In this document: piece by piece, positions 10,492-20,728 of the stretch
Layout of the letters: each line of letters opens with the position of its first letter
Numbering within the stretch: position 1 is the first letter of the stretch
Source: Paenibacillus anaericanus
GTDB taxonomy: Bacteria > Bacillota > Bacilli > Paenibacillales > Paenibacillaceae
Reading direction: 5' to 3'
Assembly: GCF_003994475.1 (NCBI RefSeq)
Contig: NZ_RZNY01000025.1
Location: 1-64,000, forward strand
DNA length: 64,000 nt
The notes under the pieces: generated by a model
What the model was told of the DNA's origin: nothing
Seen by the model: the letters and a program-made list of their open reading frames with translations, nothing else
Database searches by the model: none
Translations under genes and position numbers: made by a program

Positions 10492-11400
10492 TTAGTGGGT
10501 ATCTAAGTTCGACTTCTCTGTCTGCGAAATAAGCGTCTGTACTTCCTCTACGCTAAATGTATATGCTTCATTACAAAAATCACACACAACTTCGGTCTCT
10601 TCTCCAGCCTCATTCAGATCAACTAACTCATCCTTACCTAAACTGATCAGTGTCCGCTCAACTCGCTCCCGAGAGCAGTTACAGGTGAACTTAATATCCA
10701 TCTCCTCCAACACCTTTATATCAGGCAGTAACCAGCTAAGCATCTCCTCAAGATCGAGGCCTTGATCCAATAGCGATGTAACCGGAGGCATTTGTCCTAC
10801 CGCATGTTCAATAGCATTGATCTCACTGTCACTCAATCCTGGAAGCAGCTGTATGATGAATCCACCTGCTACAATGACAGAAGAATCAACATCCACCAGC
10901 ACTCCTAGTCCAACTGCAGAAGGTGTTTGCTCCGATATAGCAAAATAATATGTGAAGTCCTCTCCAAGTTCGCCGGAGATAATAGGTACACTTCCCCGAT
11001 AAGGCTCTTTCAGACCTAAATCCTTGGTCACATGAATGAAGCCCGTCGTACCAACAGCACCTGCTACATCTAATTTCCCTTTACTGTTACTTGGAAGATG
11101 AACATGCGGCTCCTTTACATAACCCCGGACTTCTCCCTTGGCATTCGCATCCGCGACGATACTTCCGATCGGGCCATCACCTTTCACTTGGATCGTAAGT
11201 TTCTCGTTACCTTTCAACATAGCGCCCATCATAGCCGCTGCTGTTACTGTACGTCCTAGTGCAGCTGTTGTTGTAGGAAAGGTGTCATGACGACGACGTA
11301 GTTCCTCCACAAGTTGTGTAGTTCGTACCGCAAATGCGCGTACTTTACCATCCATTGCAGTACCGCGGATTAGGCGGTCCTTTTCTATTTGTTTGTTCAT
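10492..11400 (-). CDS. hslO: Redox-regulated chaperone Hsp33
   Basis: Hsp33 is a cytoplasmic holdase activated by oxidation and zinc release. The 302-residue protein carries the redox zinc switch C240-x-C242 and C273-x-x-C276 in its C-terminal domain, after an N-terminal domain beginning with LIRGTAMDGKVRAFAV. In B. subtilis hslO lies between coaX and yacD-cysK; yacD is missing here. A promoter candidate lies about 170 bp upstream, after a large hairpin behind coaX. Confidence 0.96.
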   Translation of the reverse strand: MNKQIEKDRLIRGTAMDGKVRAFAVRTTQLVEELRRRHDTFPTTTAALGRTVTAAAMMGAMLKGNEKLTIQVKGDGPIGSIVADANAKGEVRGYVKEPHVHLPSNSKGKLDVAGAVGTTGFIHVTKDLGLKEPYRGSVPIISGELGEDFTYYFAISEQTPSAVGLGVLVDVDSSVIVAGGFIIQLLPGLSDSEINAIEHAVGQMPPVTSLLDQGLDLEEMLSWLLPDIKVLEEMDIKFTCNCSRERVERTLISLGKDELVDLNEAGEETEVVCDFCNEAYTFSVEEVQTLISQTEKSNLDTH

Positions 11401-11478
11401 ATAATGTCCTCCTTAAGTTTTCTCTTGCTCTCATCACAGTGTTCTTATCTTATCCAAATCGCCCTCTAACCCCGCTTA

Positions 11479-11596
11479 GGTAACGGGTAAATAACATAGG
11501 CGCTCCCGCTTCTGTGCCTTTCGGAGATGCGCATGGGTTTGTTTAGAACACTTTATCCTTGCGGGTATGTCTTACTTTAGGCTCTCCCGAGTTACC
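11479..11596 (-). promoter_or_regulatory. Inverted-repeat-bounded leader region of hslO
   Basis: GGTAACTCGGG (11586-11596) and CCCGTTACC (11479-11487) bracket 118 bp that hold a further hairpin (GCG plus CTCC pairing with GGGAG plus CGC). The left arm overlaps the spacer of the promoter at 11574-11602, so only a transcript starting further upstream would carry the whole structure. It forms most of the 405-bp gap 11401-11805, where no gene is visible. Confidence 0.35.
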
Positions 11597-11602
11597 TGTC
11601 AA
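11574..11602 (-). promoter_or_regulatory. Probable hslO promoter
   Basis: TTGACA (11597-11602) and TAAAGT (11574-11579) are separated by 17 bp. The site lies after the coaX terminator candidate and about 170 bp before hslO. Confidence 0.55.
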
Positions 11603-11626
11603 ATCGCTCGTACTTCTTGACGTTTC

Positions 11627-11688
11627 AAGCAACAAAGAGCGCCATAGCCGCTTGTACCCTTCGGGTACGCTCTGCTTCTGGCGCTCTT
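11627..11688 (-). terminator. Large hairpin after coaX
   Basis: AAGAGCGCC (11680-11688) pairs with GGCGCTCTT (11635-11643). Inside are AGAAGC/GGCTAT partial pairing and a perfect GTACCC-GAAG-GGGTAC-like hairpin. TTTGTTGCTT follows on the minus strand. It probably ends the nadA-nadB-nadC-coaX transcript. Confidence 0.6.
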
Positions 11689-11805
11689 ACAAAAGAATAG
11701 TGCTGTGGTAGGCGCTATTGTGGCTGCATTGTATTACAACATTTGGATGATTAGATATTCTCCCCTTGGGAAAAGTTCACCTCGTTGTAAAAGCAAAAAT
11801 AGTTC

Positions 11806-12585
11806 CTATTGCTGGTTCCGCTCATAGATGATGCGGAGGCCCTCAAGTGTCAGACGCGGGTCAACCTCTTGGATGGAACGTGTCTCGCTCGCGATCAATT
11901 CAGCAAGACCGCCGGTTGCGATCACTTTAGGCTGAGCGTTCATCTCAACGGCGATCCGTTCAACAATCCCATCAACCTGACCGGCATAGCCAAAAATAAT
12001 TCCTGCCTGCATCGCTGTAACGGTATTCCGCCCAATCACTTTCTTCGGCTTCTCGAGTTCGATCCGCGGCAGCTTAGATGCTCGCAAATAAAGTGCCTCT
12101 GTAGAAATACCGATACCCGGTACAATTGCGCCGCCGAGATAATTACCTTCCGCGTCAACACAATCAAATGTCGTTGCGGTACCGAAATCGACGACGACTA
12201 ACGGACCACCGTACTTTTCAATCGCAGCAACAGCGTTAACGATACGGTCTGCTCCTACTTCTTTCGGGTTCTCATACCGTAGGTTTAGTCCAGTCTTTAT
12301 GCCAGGACCAACAACCATCGGCTTTTTCTTCATATATTTTTCACAGAGTTCCTCAAGTACATGCATGAGTGGAGGCACAACCGAAGAAATAATGACCCCT
12401 TCGATTTCTTCTACATTAATTTTAGACATTTGAAATAAATTGTAAATCATAACACCATATTCATCCACCGTTGACTGCCGGTTCGTCGCAAGTCGGAAAT
12501 GATGAAGCAACTCACGGTTCCTATAGATTCCAAGCACGATATTTGAGTTACCTACATCTATCACAAGGAACATTGGTTTTTTCAC
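11806..12585 (-). CDS. coaX: Type III pantothenate kinase
   Basis: CoaX phosphorylates pantothenate, the first step of coenzyme A synthesis. The 259 residues start with the ASKHA-fold phosphate loop [16 protein letters not shown], followed by [11 protein letters not shown] and [11 protein letters not shown], both diagnostic of the type III family. The start overlaps the nadC stop by 4 nt, so it is coupled to the NAD genes and links two cofactor pathways. Type III kinases are not feedback-inhibited by CoA (family knowledge). Confidence 0.97.
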   Translation of the reverse strand: MKKPMFLVIDVGNSNIVLGIYRNRELLHHFRLATNRQSTVDEYGVMIYNLFQMSKINVEEIEGVIISSVVPPLMHVLEELCEKYMKKKPMVVGPGIKTGLNLRYENPKEVGADRIVNAVAAIEKYGGPLVVVDFGTATTFDCVDAEGNYLGGAIVPGIGISTEALYLRASKLPRIELEKPKKVIGRNTVTAMQAGIIFGYAGQVDGIVERIAVEMNAQPKVIATGGLAELIASETRSIQEVDPRLTLEGLRIIYERNQQ

Positions 12586-13451
12586 CCTTCCTTCTTCTCA
12601 TTGATGTCCAGGCTAATGTCCAAGCAATCAAAGGAATATGTCAACCGTCCCACGGAGATCACATCTACACCACTCTCAGCAATTGCACGAATAGTAAGTA
12701 GTGAGACATTACCAGAAGCTTCAACAGTTACATGAGGGGCTTTAGCTTTAATCCGGCGTACTGCTTCTTTCATCAGATCAGGTGCCATATTGTCCAACAT
12801 AATAATATCGGCCCCTGCAGCCAGAGCTTCTTCAACCTGCTCTAAGCTCTCCGTCTCTACTTCAATCGTCATCGTATGTGGGATGTTAGCACGGGCACGA
12901 CTAACAGCGCCAGCAATTCCGCCTGCACCTTTGATATGATTATCCTTAATCATTACGGCATCATACAATCCGAAACGATGGTTGGCACCACCACCCGTAC
13001 GAACAGCATACTTCTCCAGCATACGATGTCCTGGCGTGGTTTTCCTTGTGTCGACCAATCGAACCGGTAAACCTCCGATCGCATTCACATACTGGCTTGT
13101 CCGTGTAGCAATACCTGATAGACGTTGCAACAGATTTAAAGCCAATCGCTCACCTGTCAAAATACTATGCGTACTTCCTTCTACCTCTGCTAACACCGTT
13201 CCCTTAGTCACAAATTGACCATCTTGAACACATGCGGTAAATGAAAGCGCTGGGTCTACGACCTCAAACACCAATTCTGAAACTGGCATCCCGGCGATAA
13301 TTCCATCTTCCTTGGCATGGATGATTCCCTTAGACTGATGCCCAGCGGGCACGGTCACACGAGTTGTGACATCTCCAGATCCAACATCTTCCTTTAGCCA
13401 ACCGGTAATCGATTCAATTAACTCTGCGTTATATCCGTTAAACATCATCAC
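12582..13451 (-). CDS. nadC: Nicotinate-nucleotide pyrophosphorylase (carboxylating)
   Basis: NadC converts quinolinate and PRPP to nicotinate mononucleotide. The 289 residues include [11 protein letters not shown] and [26 protein letters not shown] (conserved arginine and lysine phosphate-binding residues, given here as two linked motifs) and the barrel strand DIIMLDNM. Three in-frame ATGs open the frame at 13451; the family start is uncertain by a few residues. The 5' end overlaps nadB by 14 nt. Confidence 0.97.
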   Translation of the reverse strand: MMMFNGYNAELIESITGWLKEDVGSGDVTTRVTVPAGHQSKGIIHAKEDGIIAGMPVSELVFEVVDPALSFTACVQDGQFVTKGTVLAEVEGSTHSILTGERLALNLLQRLSGIATRTSQYVNAIGGLPVRLVDTRKTTPGHRMLEKYAVRTGGGANHRFGLYDAVMIKDNHIKGAGGIAGAVSRARANIPHTMTIEVETESLEQVEEALAAGADIIMLDNMAPDLMKEAVRRIKAKAPHVTVEASGNVSLLTIRAIAESGVDVISVGRLTYSFDCLDISLDINEKKEG

Positions 13452-15054
13452 TAATTTCCTCCGACATTCCTTTTTCGCGATGCTGTAAAATATGTTTGCG
13501 CCACTCTATATCATTTCGTTCTGGATAATCTTCGCGGTAATGTCCGCCCCGACTCTCTTCACGCGCAAGTGCTGCTTCCGCTAGTAACAAAGCGCTAGTA
13601 AGCATATTAGCAAATTCCAACTGTTCTCGTGTATGTAGTACGGTATCAAAAATCGGCAGTTGTCGTTTTAGATCCTGTAATCCTTTCAGCAGTCCTTCAC
13701 CCGTCCGACGTAGCCCCACTTGACGAACCATAATTCTTTGGAGCTTCATACGTAGCTCAACAATCGGTGTGATTGCCTTCTCTTCGCGATTAGCCTTGTA
13801 GGAAATACCTTTCCCTGTTTTTTCTAAACGATCCAACTGGGAAATGCGATCAATAATTCTCCGTCCAAACACAAGGGCTTCCGACAGTGAGTTACTAGCT
13901 AAGCGGTTTGCTCCATGAACCCCTGTGGACGATACTTCTCCACAAGCGAATAAGCGATTCACACTAGTTTCCCCATGATGACTCGTCTTGACGCCCCCCA
14001 TCATATAATGCGCAGCGGGTGCAACGGGAATCCAGTCTGTAGTCATATCGAGTCCGTATCCAATACAAGTTTCATAAATCGTTGGGAAACGATGTTTGAT
14101 CGTTTCGGGTGCTTCATGCGTAATATCTAAATAGACTAGGCTTGACCCTGTCTCTTCCATCTCGCTAACAATAGCTCTTGCCACGATATCCCGAGGCGCA
14201 AGTTCCAATAGTTCATGATATTTCTCCATAAATCGCTCACCTTTAATATTACGGAGAACAGCACCTTCGCCACGTACAGCCTCGGAGATCAAAAATCTCG
14301 GCGCTCCAGGATAACATAATGAGGTCGGGTGAAATTGGATAAATTCCATATCTCGAATCAACGCTCCTGCGCGATAGGCCATAGCGATACCATCGCTTGT
14401 CGCCACTTCTGGATTCGTCGTGTAACGATATAACTGACCCGCGCCACCCGAACACAGAATCGTCGCACTCCCGCGAAGAAATACCTTCTTCCCATCTGGG
14501 TGCTGGACTAAAGCCCCTAAGCATTCATTCTCCTCTGTAATTAAATCAATTACAAAATGGTTATCCCATACTTCGATGTTCGAATGCGTGGTGACTTGCT
14601 CCGCCAATGCACGTACAATTTCATAGCCGGTTGCATCACCATTAGCGTGTAATATACGACGATGACTATGTGCACCTTCTTGAGTAAGCGCTAATTCTCC
14701 ATTCTCCAAATCAAAGGAAGTACCGAGCTTAATTAACTCCTGCACACCTCCAGGGCCTTCATTAACTAGAATATCCACGGAATCTGAGGAACATAATCCC
14801 GCTCCAGCAAGCAGTGTATCTTGCCGATGATACTGAGGTGAATCCTCTTCAGAGATAACGGCGGCGATTCCTCCCTGGGCATATCTCGTATTACTTTCAA
14901 GCAGCGATTTCTTAGTAATCATAATGACACGGCGATCTTCACTCGCTTTAATTGCTGTGAATAGACCCGCGATGCCAGATCCAATCACAATAACGTCCGT
15001 ATCGATTACTGTCAGTTCATTAACATCAAAATCAACCAAGTATTGTGGAATCAA
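13438..15054 (-). CDS. nadB: L-aspartate oxidase
   Basis: NadB is a flavoprotein that oxidises aspartate to iminoaspartate, the first step of NAD synthesis. The 538 residues contain the FAD Rossmann motif VIGSGIAGLF (24-33), the succinate-dehydrogenase-like signature RYAQGGIA, and HPTSL in the substrate domain. The C-terminal helical domain includes SRGGHYREDYP. It lies between nadA and nadC, with a 36-nt gap to nadA. In B. subtilis the nad genes lie elsewhere, so this cluster is a local difference. Confidence 0.96.
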   Translation of the reverse strand: MIPQYLVDFDVNELTVIDTDVIVIGSGIAGLFTAIKASEDRRVIMITKKSLLESNTRYAQGGIAAVISEEDSPQYHRQDTLLAGAGLCSSDSVDILVNEGPGGVQELIKLGTSFDLENGELALTQEGAHSHRRILHANGDATGYEIVRALAEQVTTHSNIEVWDNHFVIDLITEENECLGALVQHPDGKKVFLRGSATILCSGGAGQLYRYTTNPEVATSDGIAMAYRAGALIRDMEFIQFHPTSLCYPGAPRFLISEAVRGEGAVLRNIKGERFMEKYHELLELAPRDIVARAIVSEMEETGSSLVYLDITHEAPETIKHRFPTIYETCIGYGLDMTTDWIPVAPAAHYMMGGVKTSHHGETSVNRLFACGEVSSTGVHGANRLASNSLSEALVFGRRIIDRISQLDRLEKTGKGISYKANREEKAITPIVELRMKLQRIMVRQVGLRRTGEGLLKGLQDLKRQLPIFDTVLHTREQLEFANMLTSALLLAEAALAREESRGGHYREDYPERNDIEWRKHILQHREKGMSEEISDDV

Positions 15055-15090
15055 TTACGTCACCTATCTTGAACAAGAGAGTAGCGCATA

Positions 15091-16029
15091 CTACTTTACT
15101 TGTAGCATGCGCTCTAGGGAGGTTCTAGCTTGATCGGCAATGGCAGGAGGCACATAAATCTGTGGTTGCATTGTCTCCAGACATTTGACTAGCTTCTTCA
15201 AATTATTTACTTTCATGTTAGGGCAGACAAGGAATTTTGTCGCAAAGTGGAACTCTTTATCTGGGCTGTCCAACCGTAACTGATATCCCGTACCGTCTTC
15301 TGTCCCAACAATGAACTTTTTATTTGTGGAATTTTTACAATAGTCAAGGATTGCTGTCGTGCTTCCAACAAAATCACCCATTGCTACTACTTCTGGGCGA
15401 CATTCAGGATGTACTACAAACTCCGCACCTGGGTGAAGCGCACGCATCTCTATTACGTCCTTTATGGTCAACATATCATGGGTGTTACAATACCCTTCCC
15501 AGATGATTAGCTTCTTGTCTGTATGCTGCTGAACATAATGACCCAAATTTTTGTCTGGTACCCAAATAATTTCGTCAGCATCGACTGAATTAATCACTTT
15601 AACCGCATTGGAAGATGTACAGCAAATATCTGTTTCTGCTTTGATCTCTGCTGAAGAGTTAATGTACGTTACAACTTTAGCATTAGGGTGTTTAGCTTTC
15701 ATTTTACGCAAACCGTCTACATTGACCATATCGGCCATTGGACAACCTGCACGTTCATCGGGAATGAGTACAGTCTTATTAGGAGCCAAAATTTTGGCGC
15801 TTTCCCCCATAAAATGAACCCCGCAGAAAACTATGACTTCCGCATCCGTTGAAGCCGCTTTCTGGGCAAGCAAAAACGAATCGCCTCTGAAATCGGCGAC
15901 CTCCTGAATTTCATCACGCTGATAATAATGCGCTAGAATAATAGCGTTACGTTCCTTCTTCAACGTAATCAGTCTCTCCCGCAGCTCGCGGTTCATCTCA
16001 GCCTTCCGTTCCTGTGCTTGAGCTTCCAC
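15091..16029 (-). CDS. nadA: Quinolinate synthase
   Basis: NadA condenses iminoaspartate with dihydroxyacetone phosphate using a 4Fe-4S cluster. The 312 residues show the conserved HYYQRDEIQEVAD start. Likely cluster ligands are C96 (AGCPMAD), C181 (GYCNTH) and C269 (LVCPNM), chosen by spacing. The start codon at 16029 is a GTG preceded by AAGGGGGAGG. It is the first gene of nadA-nadB-nadC-coaX, with a leader of about 220 nt. Confidence 0.96.
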   Translation of the reverse strand: MEAQAQERKAEMNRELRERLITLKKERNAIILAHYYQRDEIQEVADFRGDSFLLAQKAASTDAEVIVFCGVHFMGESAKILAPNKTVLIPDERAGCPMADMVNVDGLRKMKAKHPNAKVVTYINSSAEIKAETDICCTSSNAVKVINSVDADEIIWVPDKNLGHYVQQHTDKKLIIWEGYCNTHDMLTIKDVIEMRALHPGAEFVVHPECRPEVVAMGDFVGSTTAILDYCKNSTNKKFIVGTEDGTGYQLRLDSPDKEFHFATKFLVCPNMKVNNLKKLVKCLETMQPQIYVPPAIADQARTSLERMLQVK

Positions 16030-16239
16030 CTATTAGCCTCCCCCTTGATGCTTTGCGGTTCACTGCCGCAGACTCTCTCTATCATACATCTTATTAATGC
16101 TATTCATTGAATACGCCTAAAATCGATAAGAAAGTATAAAATTTCACGATGCTAGGCAGCGAACGCTAAAGTTTATTTGTTTCGGAGCTCCACTCTAATT
16201 TCCAGCGTAATCCTCCATATACTAAATAATTACTTTGCG

Positions 16240-16261
16240 GTGTTTAACAACTAATTTACAC
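16240..16261 (-). promoter_or_regulatory. Imperfect palindrome at the nad promoter
   Basis: GTGTAAAT and TTAAACAC-type half sites form an imperfect inverted repeat overlapping the -10 and start region of the nad promoter. A repressor site of the NiaR/NadR kind is plausible because Firmicute nad operons are commonly NiaR-controlled; identity is inference. Confidence 0.4.
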
Positions 16262-16281
16262 AAGCAAAGTTGCGCTGTCAA
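16253..16281 (-). promoter_or_regulatory. nadABC-coaX promoter
   Basis: TTGACA (16276-16281) and TAAATT (16253-16258) with a 17-bp spacer, just after the ftsH terminator. The remaining gap to nadA (16030-16239) shows no gene. Confidence 0.75.
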
Positions 16282-16300
16282 TCTGCTAAAATAATAAATA

Positions 16301-16342
16301 CAACAAAAGCCCGGAGAAACATAAAACTGTTTCCCGGGCTTA
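16301..16342 (-). terminator. Terminator after ftsH
   Basis: AAGCCCGGGAAACAG pairs with TGTTTCTCCGGGCTT around a short loop, followed by TTGTTG on the minus strand. Confidence 0.85.
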
Positions 16343-16389
16343 ATGAATTGTTCTACATTCTTACATGTGAGAAGCAGGTAAAGATAAAA

Positions 16390-18525
16390 TTAAACGGTTG
16401 GTGTGTTACCACCATTTCCTGGACCTTTATCAGAATCATCATGATCCGGTTTCTCCGGTGCATCATTAACGCTATCCGCAGGTTCATCCACCGTTGGTTC
16501 GCTAATGATATCATTTGGAGTTGGAGCTGGCTCATCATTAGGAATATCACCAAGTGGTGCTAACGATCCCGACTCCTCTGTTTTTCCTTGAATACGAACG
16601 CGAACATCACCAACATTATCAATGACAGGCTCACCAGTTACAGTTGAACCGCCATCTCCTTCATCGTTAGTCGCGACCGCATCAGGCAATTTACCCGTCT
16701 CAATAAGCGATTTGATTTGATCCAATTCTAATGTCTCAACCTCAAGCAACGTTTGTGCAATAAGGTGAAGCTCTTTAGAATGCTCAGTCAAAAGCTGCTT
16801 ACAACGTTCATACGAACTGCTAATGAAATGCTGCATTTCTTGATCGATCTCATAAGCAATTTGATCACTATAGTTCTGCTCATGTCCGATATCACGACCC
16901 AAGAATACTTGCCCTTGAGAGGATCCAAACTGCATCGGACCAAGCTTATCACTCATACCATATTGCATAATCATGCTACGTACAATGCTTGTTGCTTGTT
17001 GGAAGTCACTGTATGCACCTGTACCAATTTCACCGATGAACAATTCTTCGGCAACCCGGCCACCAAGTAATCCAGTCACTCTGTCGAGCAATTCTTGTTT
17101 GGTCGCTAGCATACGATCTTCTTTCGGCATCATAATAACATATCCGCCAGCGCGACCGCGTGGAATAATCGTTACTTTATGAACCATATCAGCATGCTCT
17201 AGGAAATATCCAACAATCGTATGACCCGCTTCATGATAAGCAACGATCCGTTTCTCACGATCACTGATCACGCGACTGCGTTTCTCAGTACCGACAATAA
17301 CGCGGTCAATTGCTTCATCCACTTCACGCATCGAAATATCTTTACGATTACGACGTGCCGCCAAGAGAGCTGCCTCATTTAGCAAATTCTCTAGATCAGC
17401 GCCCGTGAAACCAGTGGTACGTTTAGCGACAACATCCAGCTTCACGTCATTGGTTAACGGCTTGTTACGCGCATGTACTTTAAGTACTGACTCACGGCCT
17501 TTCACATCTGGGCGGTCAACCGTAATTTGACGGTCAAAACGTCCTGGACGTAGCAATGCCGGGTCAAGAATATCTGCACGGTTTGTTGCAGCGATCATAA
17601 TAATACCATCGTTACCTGCGAAACCGTCCATTTCTACGAGCAATTGGTTAAGTGTTTGTTCACGCTCATCATGTCCACCACCGAGTCCAGCACCGCGCTG
17701 ACGACCTACGGCATCGATCTCATCGATAAAGATGATACATGGGGAGTTCTTCTTCGCATTCTCGAACAAATCCCGTACACGGGATGCACCGACACCGACG
17801 AACATTTCGACGAAGTCAGAACCTGAAATACTGAAGAATGGTACACCAGCTTCACCCGCAACTGCACGAGCTAGCAACGTTTTACCTGTACCTGGAGGGC
17901 CAACAAGTAGCACCCCTTTTGGAATCCGTGCGCCAACGGCAGTGAACTTCCGTGGATCTTTCAAGAACTCAACAACCTCAACAAGTTCTTGTTTCTCCTC
18001 ATCAGCTCCGGCTACATCCTCAAAAGTAACCTTCTTCTTCTCTTCACTATAAAGACGAGCTTTACTCTTACCGAAGTTCATGACCTTGCCGCCGCCACCC
18101 TGCGCCTGATTAAACAGGAAGAAGAACAGAATGAACATAATGGCTAATGGTACGATCGATGTTAGGAAGGTGAGCCAAATACTCTCGCCTTGCATCTTCT
18201 TCCAAGTCAATTGGAAGTCATTTTGATCGCTGTAGGTTGTTATTTCCTTCAAGACATTCTCGTCAAAAGGAATAAACGTGGCGAAGTTCTTCGTCTTGGT
18301 CTTGCCTTCCTCGACGGCTTCCCTATACTTACCGGTTACCTGATAGGCGTAACCGTCAAATTTCCCGGTTAGTTCAGCAACATTGTTATCTTTCAACTGT
18401 TGCCGCAATTCATCGTACCTAGGGGTGACGGTTGTTTCTGTTCCACCGTTGAGGAATTGCACGATGCCCACCACGACTAAGAAAAGTATCAAATAAAACC
18501 CAGAATTCCGGATGAACCGATTCAT
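16390..18525 (-). CDS. ftsH: Membrane AAA+ zinc metalloprotease FtsH
   Basis: FtsH degrades misfolded membrane proteins and regulatory proteins as a membrane-bound hexamer. Two transmembrane segments (about 10-26 and 117-138) flank an extracytoplasmic domain. The AAA module has Walker A GPPGTGKT (209-216) and Walker B IIFIDE (264-269). The protease zinc motif HEAGH is at 431-435. Total length is 711, longer than B. subtilis FtsH (637). The last ~75 residues are acidic, proline-rich and low-complexity (for example [15 protein letters not shown]) and probably disordered. The ATG at 18525 follows GAGGAGG. Confidence 0.97.
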   Translation of the reverse strand: MNRFIRNSGFYLILFLVVVGIVQFLNGGTETTVTPRYDELRQQLKDNNVAELTGKFDGYAYQVTGKYREAVEEGKTKTKNFATFIPFDENVLKEITTYSDQNDFQLTWKKMQGESIWLTFLTSIVPLAIMFILFFFLFNQAQGGGGKVMNFGKSKARLYSEEKKKVTFEDVAGADEEKQELVEVVEFLKDPRKFTAVGARIPKGVLLVGPPGTGKTLLARAVAGEAGVPFFSISGSDFVEMFVGVGASRVRDLFENAKKNSPCIIFIDEIDAVGRQRGAGLGGGHDEREQTLNQLLVEMDGFAGNDGIIMIAATNRADILDPALLRPGRFDRQITVDRPDVKGRESVLKVHARNKPLTNDVKLDVVAKRTTGFTGADLENLLNEAALLAARRNRKDISMREVDEAIDRVIVGTEKRSRVISDREKRIVAYHEAGHTIVGYFLEHADMVHKVTIIPRGRAGGYVIMMPKEDRMLATKQELLDRVTGLLGGRVAEELFIGEIGTGAYSDFQQATSIVRSMIMQYGMSDKLGPMQFGSSQGQVFLGRDIGHEQNYSDQIAYEIDQEMQHFISSSYERCKQLLTEHSKELHLIAQTLLEVETLELDQIKSLIETGKLPDAVATNDEGDGGSTVTGEPVIDNVGDVRVRIQGKTEESGSLAPLGDIPNDEPAPTPNDIISEPTVDEPADSVNDAPEKPDHDDSDKGPGNGGNTPTV

Positions 18526-18553
18526 CCCCTACCTCCTCTCAAAACCTTAAGTT

Positions 18554-18583
18554 ATTTTAACATAGTCCTTCACGCTTTTACAA
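18554..18583 (-). promoter_or_regulatory. Probable ftsH promoter
   Basis: TTGTAA (18578-18583) and TAAAAT (18554-18559) with an 18-bp spacer, ending about 30 bp before the ftsH start. This would give ftsH its own transcript besides any tilS-hpt readthrough. Confidence 0.55.
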
Positions 18584-18637
18584 AAAACAGAATGTAGAAT
18601 GAGGTGATATGGGTAACAGGCCCAAAGAGCCCCTAAT

Positions 18638-19177
18638 TCACTTGGTGTATACTTCTGGCTTCAGTACTCCGACATACGGAAGATTGCGGTATCCCTCAGC
18701 ATAATCCAAACCATAACCAACAACAAATGCGTCAGGTAGGATAAACCCTGCTAAATCAGCTTCCAAATCAATTGTTCGGCCAGATGGCTTATCAAACAAA
18801 GTAACGATCTTGACTGATTTTGCATTACGACGTTGCAATACATCTACCAAATAGCTTAGTGTAAGTCCACTATCGATAATATCTTCCACAATCAGAATGT
18901 CGCGTCCTTCAATTGAAGTGTCCAAATCCTTGATGATCTTTACTTCTCCGGATGATTTGGTTGAGTTACCGTAGCTAGACACAGCCATAAAATCAAGTTC
19001 GATCGGTACTGTAATTTCCTTCACCAAGTCCGCCATAAAAATAAAAGCGCCTTTCAAAATACAAATCACGAGTGGATTACGTCCTTCATATTCCTTACTA
19101 AGACGTTGCCCTAGCTCAGCAACTTTCTCCTTGATTTCTTCCTGACTAATTAGAACTTCCTGAATATCATTCTGCAA
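18638..19177 (-). CDS. hpt: Hypoxanthine phosphoribosyltransferase
   Basis: Hpt salvages hypoxanthine and guanine with PRPP. The 179 residues carry the PRPP loop [14 protein letters not shown] (around 94-107), the flexible-loop [11 protein letters not shown], and the C-terminal [19 protein letters not shown]. Length is typical. The tilS-hpt-ftsH order is conserved in Bacillus, where TilS and HprT are known to act on ftsH expression (family knowledge). Confidence 0.97.
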   Translation of the reverse strand: MQNDIQEVLISQEEIKEKVAELGQRLSKEYEGRNPLVICILKGAFIFMADLVKEITVPIELDFMAVSSYGNSTKSSGEVKIIKDLDTSIEGRDILIVEDIIDSGLTLSYLVDVLQRRNAKSVKIVTLFDKPSGRTIDLEADLAGFILPDAFVVGYGLDYAEGYRNLPYVGVLKPEVYTK

Positions 19178-19238
19178 GTTAGGTAAACCTCCTACGTTAT
19201 ACTATGAATGCCTGAACTTAACCATAACCTGGGTATTG

Positions 19239-20684
19239 TTACTCGCTACCCGCAACTAAGGTAATCCGCATAACGGAAGACGTATGCTGGGTCACCATGG
19301 CAACTGTGGACCTACGAATGCCAGCAATCCACAGAATTCGGCCTTCAGCATCACTCACAATCGGAATCTGAGATCGAAGAGAGGGGGGAATCTTTTCATC
19401 AATAAAAATATCCTTCACCTTTTTGCTCCCATCTAGTCCCATAACTCTCATGATGTCTCCCGGCAGCCGGGAACGGACTGTAAGCGGATAGACCAATTGA
19501 TCCGCATCAAATACTGCCTCGTCCTTACCCACCTTATTACTCTGCTTAACGATATGTTCTGCCTCGGACCGCAAAAAATGCAGTCTATGTCCCGCCCAAG
19601 GAATGGGCACTTCAGTGCGAAATGGATCTACACTGTAACTATAACCAGATAAATCACGATCCGCCACATTCGAAACAAACCGGATGATATCGTATTCCCG
19701 CAAACAACATAATCCACCACCAAGATCGAGACTCCAAGTCGTGGGCCGGTTCTGAACCGTCCCTTTTCGAATCGCTTCGATCTTAACAAAGTCACTTTCT
19801 TCCATGTTAAAAGGCAGATAATCTAATATTAGTTTAATCAACCTCCGTTGTAAAGCGGCATGTAAGGATGCAAACTGTGGAACTTTGAAGGCCAGACCTC
19901 CATCAACCTGAGATACTAAATTATCGTAGACATGAACCACCTCTTGTTGCATGTAGTCGTCTTCATCACCTATTACCTCAGCCAGACGATTTAGCGAAGC
20001 CACCAACTGTCCATTATATTGCCCCAAAAAAGGTAGCACATCCAAACGCACAGCATTTCGATCATATTTATTCAACAGATTACTGCTATCTGTTACATAA
20101 GGAATGTTAGCCGACTGACACGCCCGGACCAGTTCCGTCTTGTATATACGAAGTAAGGGGCGAATAAGTTCCACATTTCTTTCGTGCCTTGTGATCTTCA
20201 TGCCTGCTAGACCCGTTGGTCCACTCCCACGTAGCAAACGCATCATAACCGTCTCCGCTTGATCATCTGCATGATGAGCTAGGGCGATGGATTTGGCTCC
20301 ATATTTATCAGCTACACTATGTAGAAATTCATATCTCTTCTCCCGTGCTGCTAGTTGCGTCCCTTTACCTGTTTCCTTCATATAAGCTGGAACGTCGAAA
20401 CTACCGAGTTCAAATGGGATATCAAGCTTAGCTGCTATCTCTGCAACAAACTCCGCTTCCTTGTCCGATTCCAGCCCGCGGAATCCGTGGTTAACATGAG
20501 CACACACGAGGTTCAAGCACATTTCATTATCCCTAGCTAGTTGATTGAGGATATGCAATAAAGCCACAGAATCCGGCCCTCCGGATACTGCGACTATGAT
20601 GCAATCTCCAGGAGACCATAAATGATATTCCCGAGAGGTGCGGCGAACTTGTTCCACCAAACGGTTCATGCTTGGATCGTTCAT
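19239..20684 (-). CDS. tilS: tRNA(Ile)-lysidine synthetase
   Basis: TilS converts C34 of the CAU anticodon tRNA to lysidine so it reads AUA; it is essential in most bacteria. The ATP pyrophosphatase P-loop SGGPDS is at 34-39, followed by ALAHHADDQAETVMMRLLRG. The C-terminal TilS domain ends with the conserved region around GLDGSKKVKDIFIDEKIP. The length of 481 is normal. The ATG at 20684 follows GAGGAGG. Confidence 0.96.
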   Translation of the reverse strand: MNDPSMNRLVEQVRRTSREYHLWSPGDCIIVAVSGGPDSVALLHILNQLARDNEMCLNLVCAHVNHGFRGLESDKEAEFVAEIAAKLDIPFELGSFDVPAYMKETGKGTQLAAREKRYEFLHSVADKYGAKSIALAHHADDQAETVMMRLLRGSGPTGLAGMKITRHERNVELIRPLLRIYKTELVRACQSANIPYVTDSSNLLNKYDRNAVRLDVLPFLGQYNGQLVASLNRLAEVIGDEDDYMQQEVVHVYDNLVSQVDGGLAFKVPQFASLHAALQRRLIKLILDYLPFNMEESDFVKIEAIRKGTVQNRPTTWSLDLGGGLCCLREYDIIRFVSNVADRDLSGYSYSVDPFRTEVPIPWAGHRLHFLRSEAEHIVKQSNKVGKDEAVFDADQLVYPLTVRSRLPGDIMRVMGLDGSKKVKDIFIDEKIPPSLRSQIPIVSDAEGRILWIAGIRRSTVAMVTQHTSSVMRITLVAGSE

Positions 20685-20728
20685 ATATCCTCCTCTTTCC
20701 CTTGGTTGCTTATGTATTCTCCAGATAG

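Noticed and set aside
16353..16553. 66-codon methionine-rich frame near the ftsH end
   Set aside because: It is an out-of-frame shadow of the ftsH tail.
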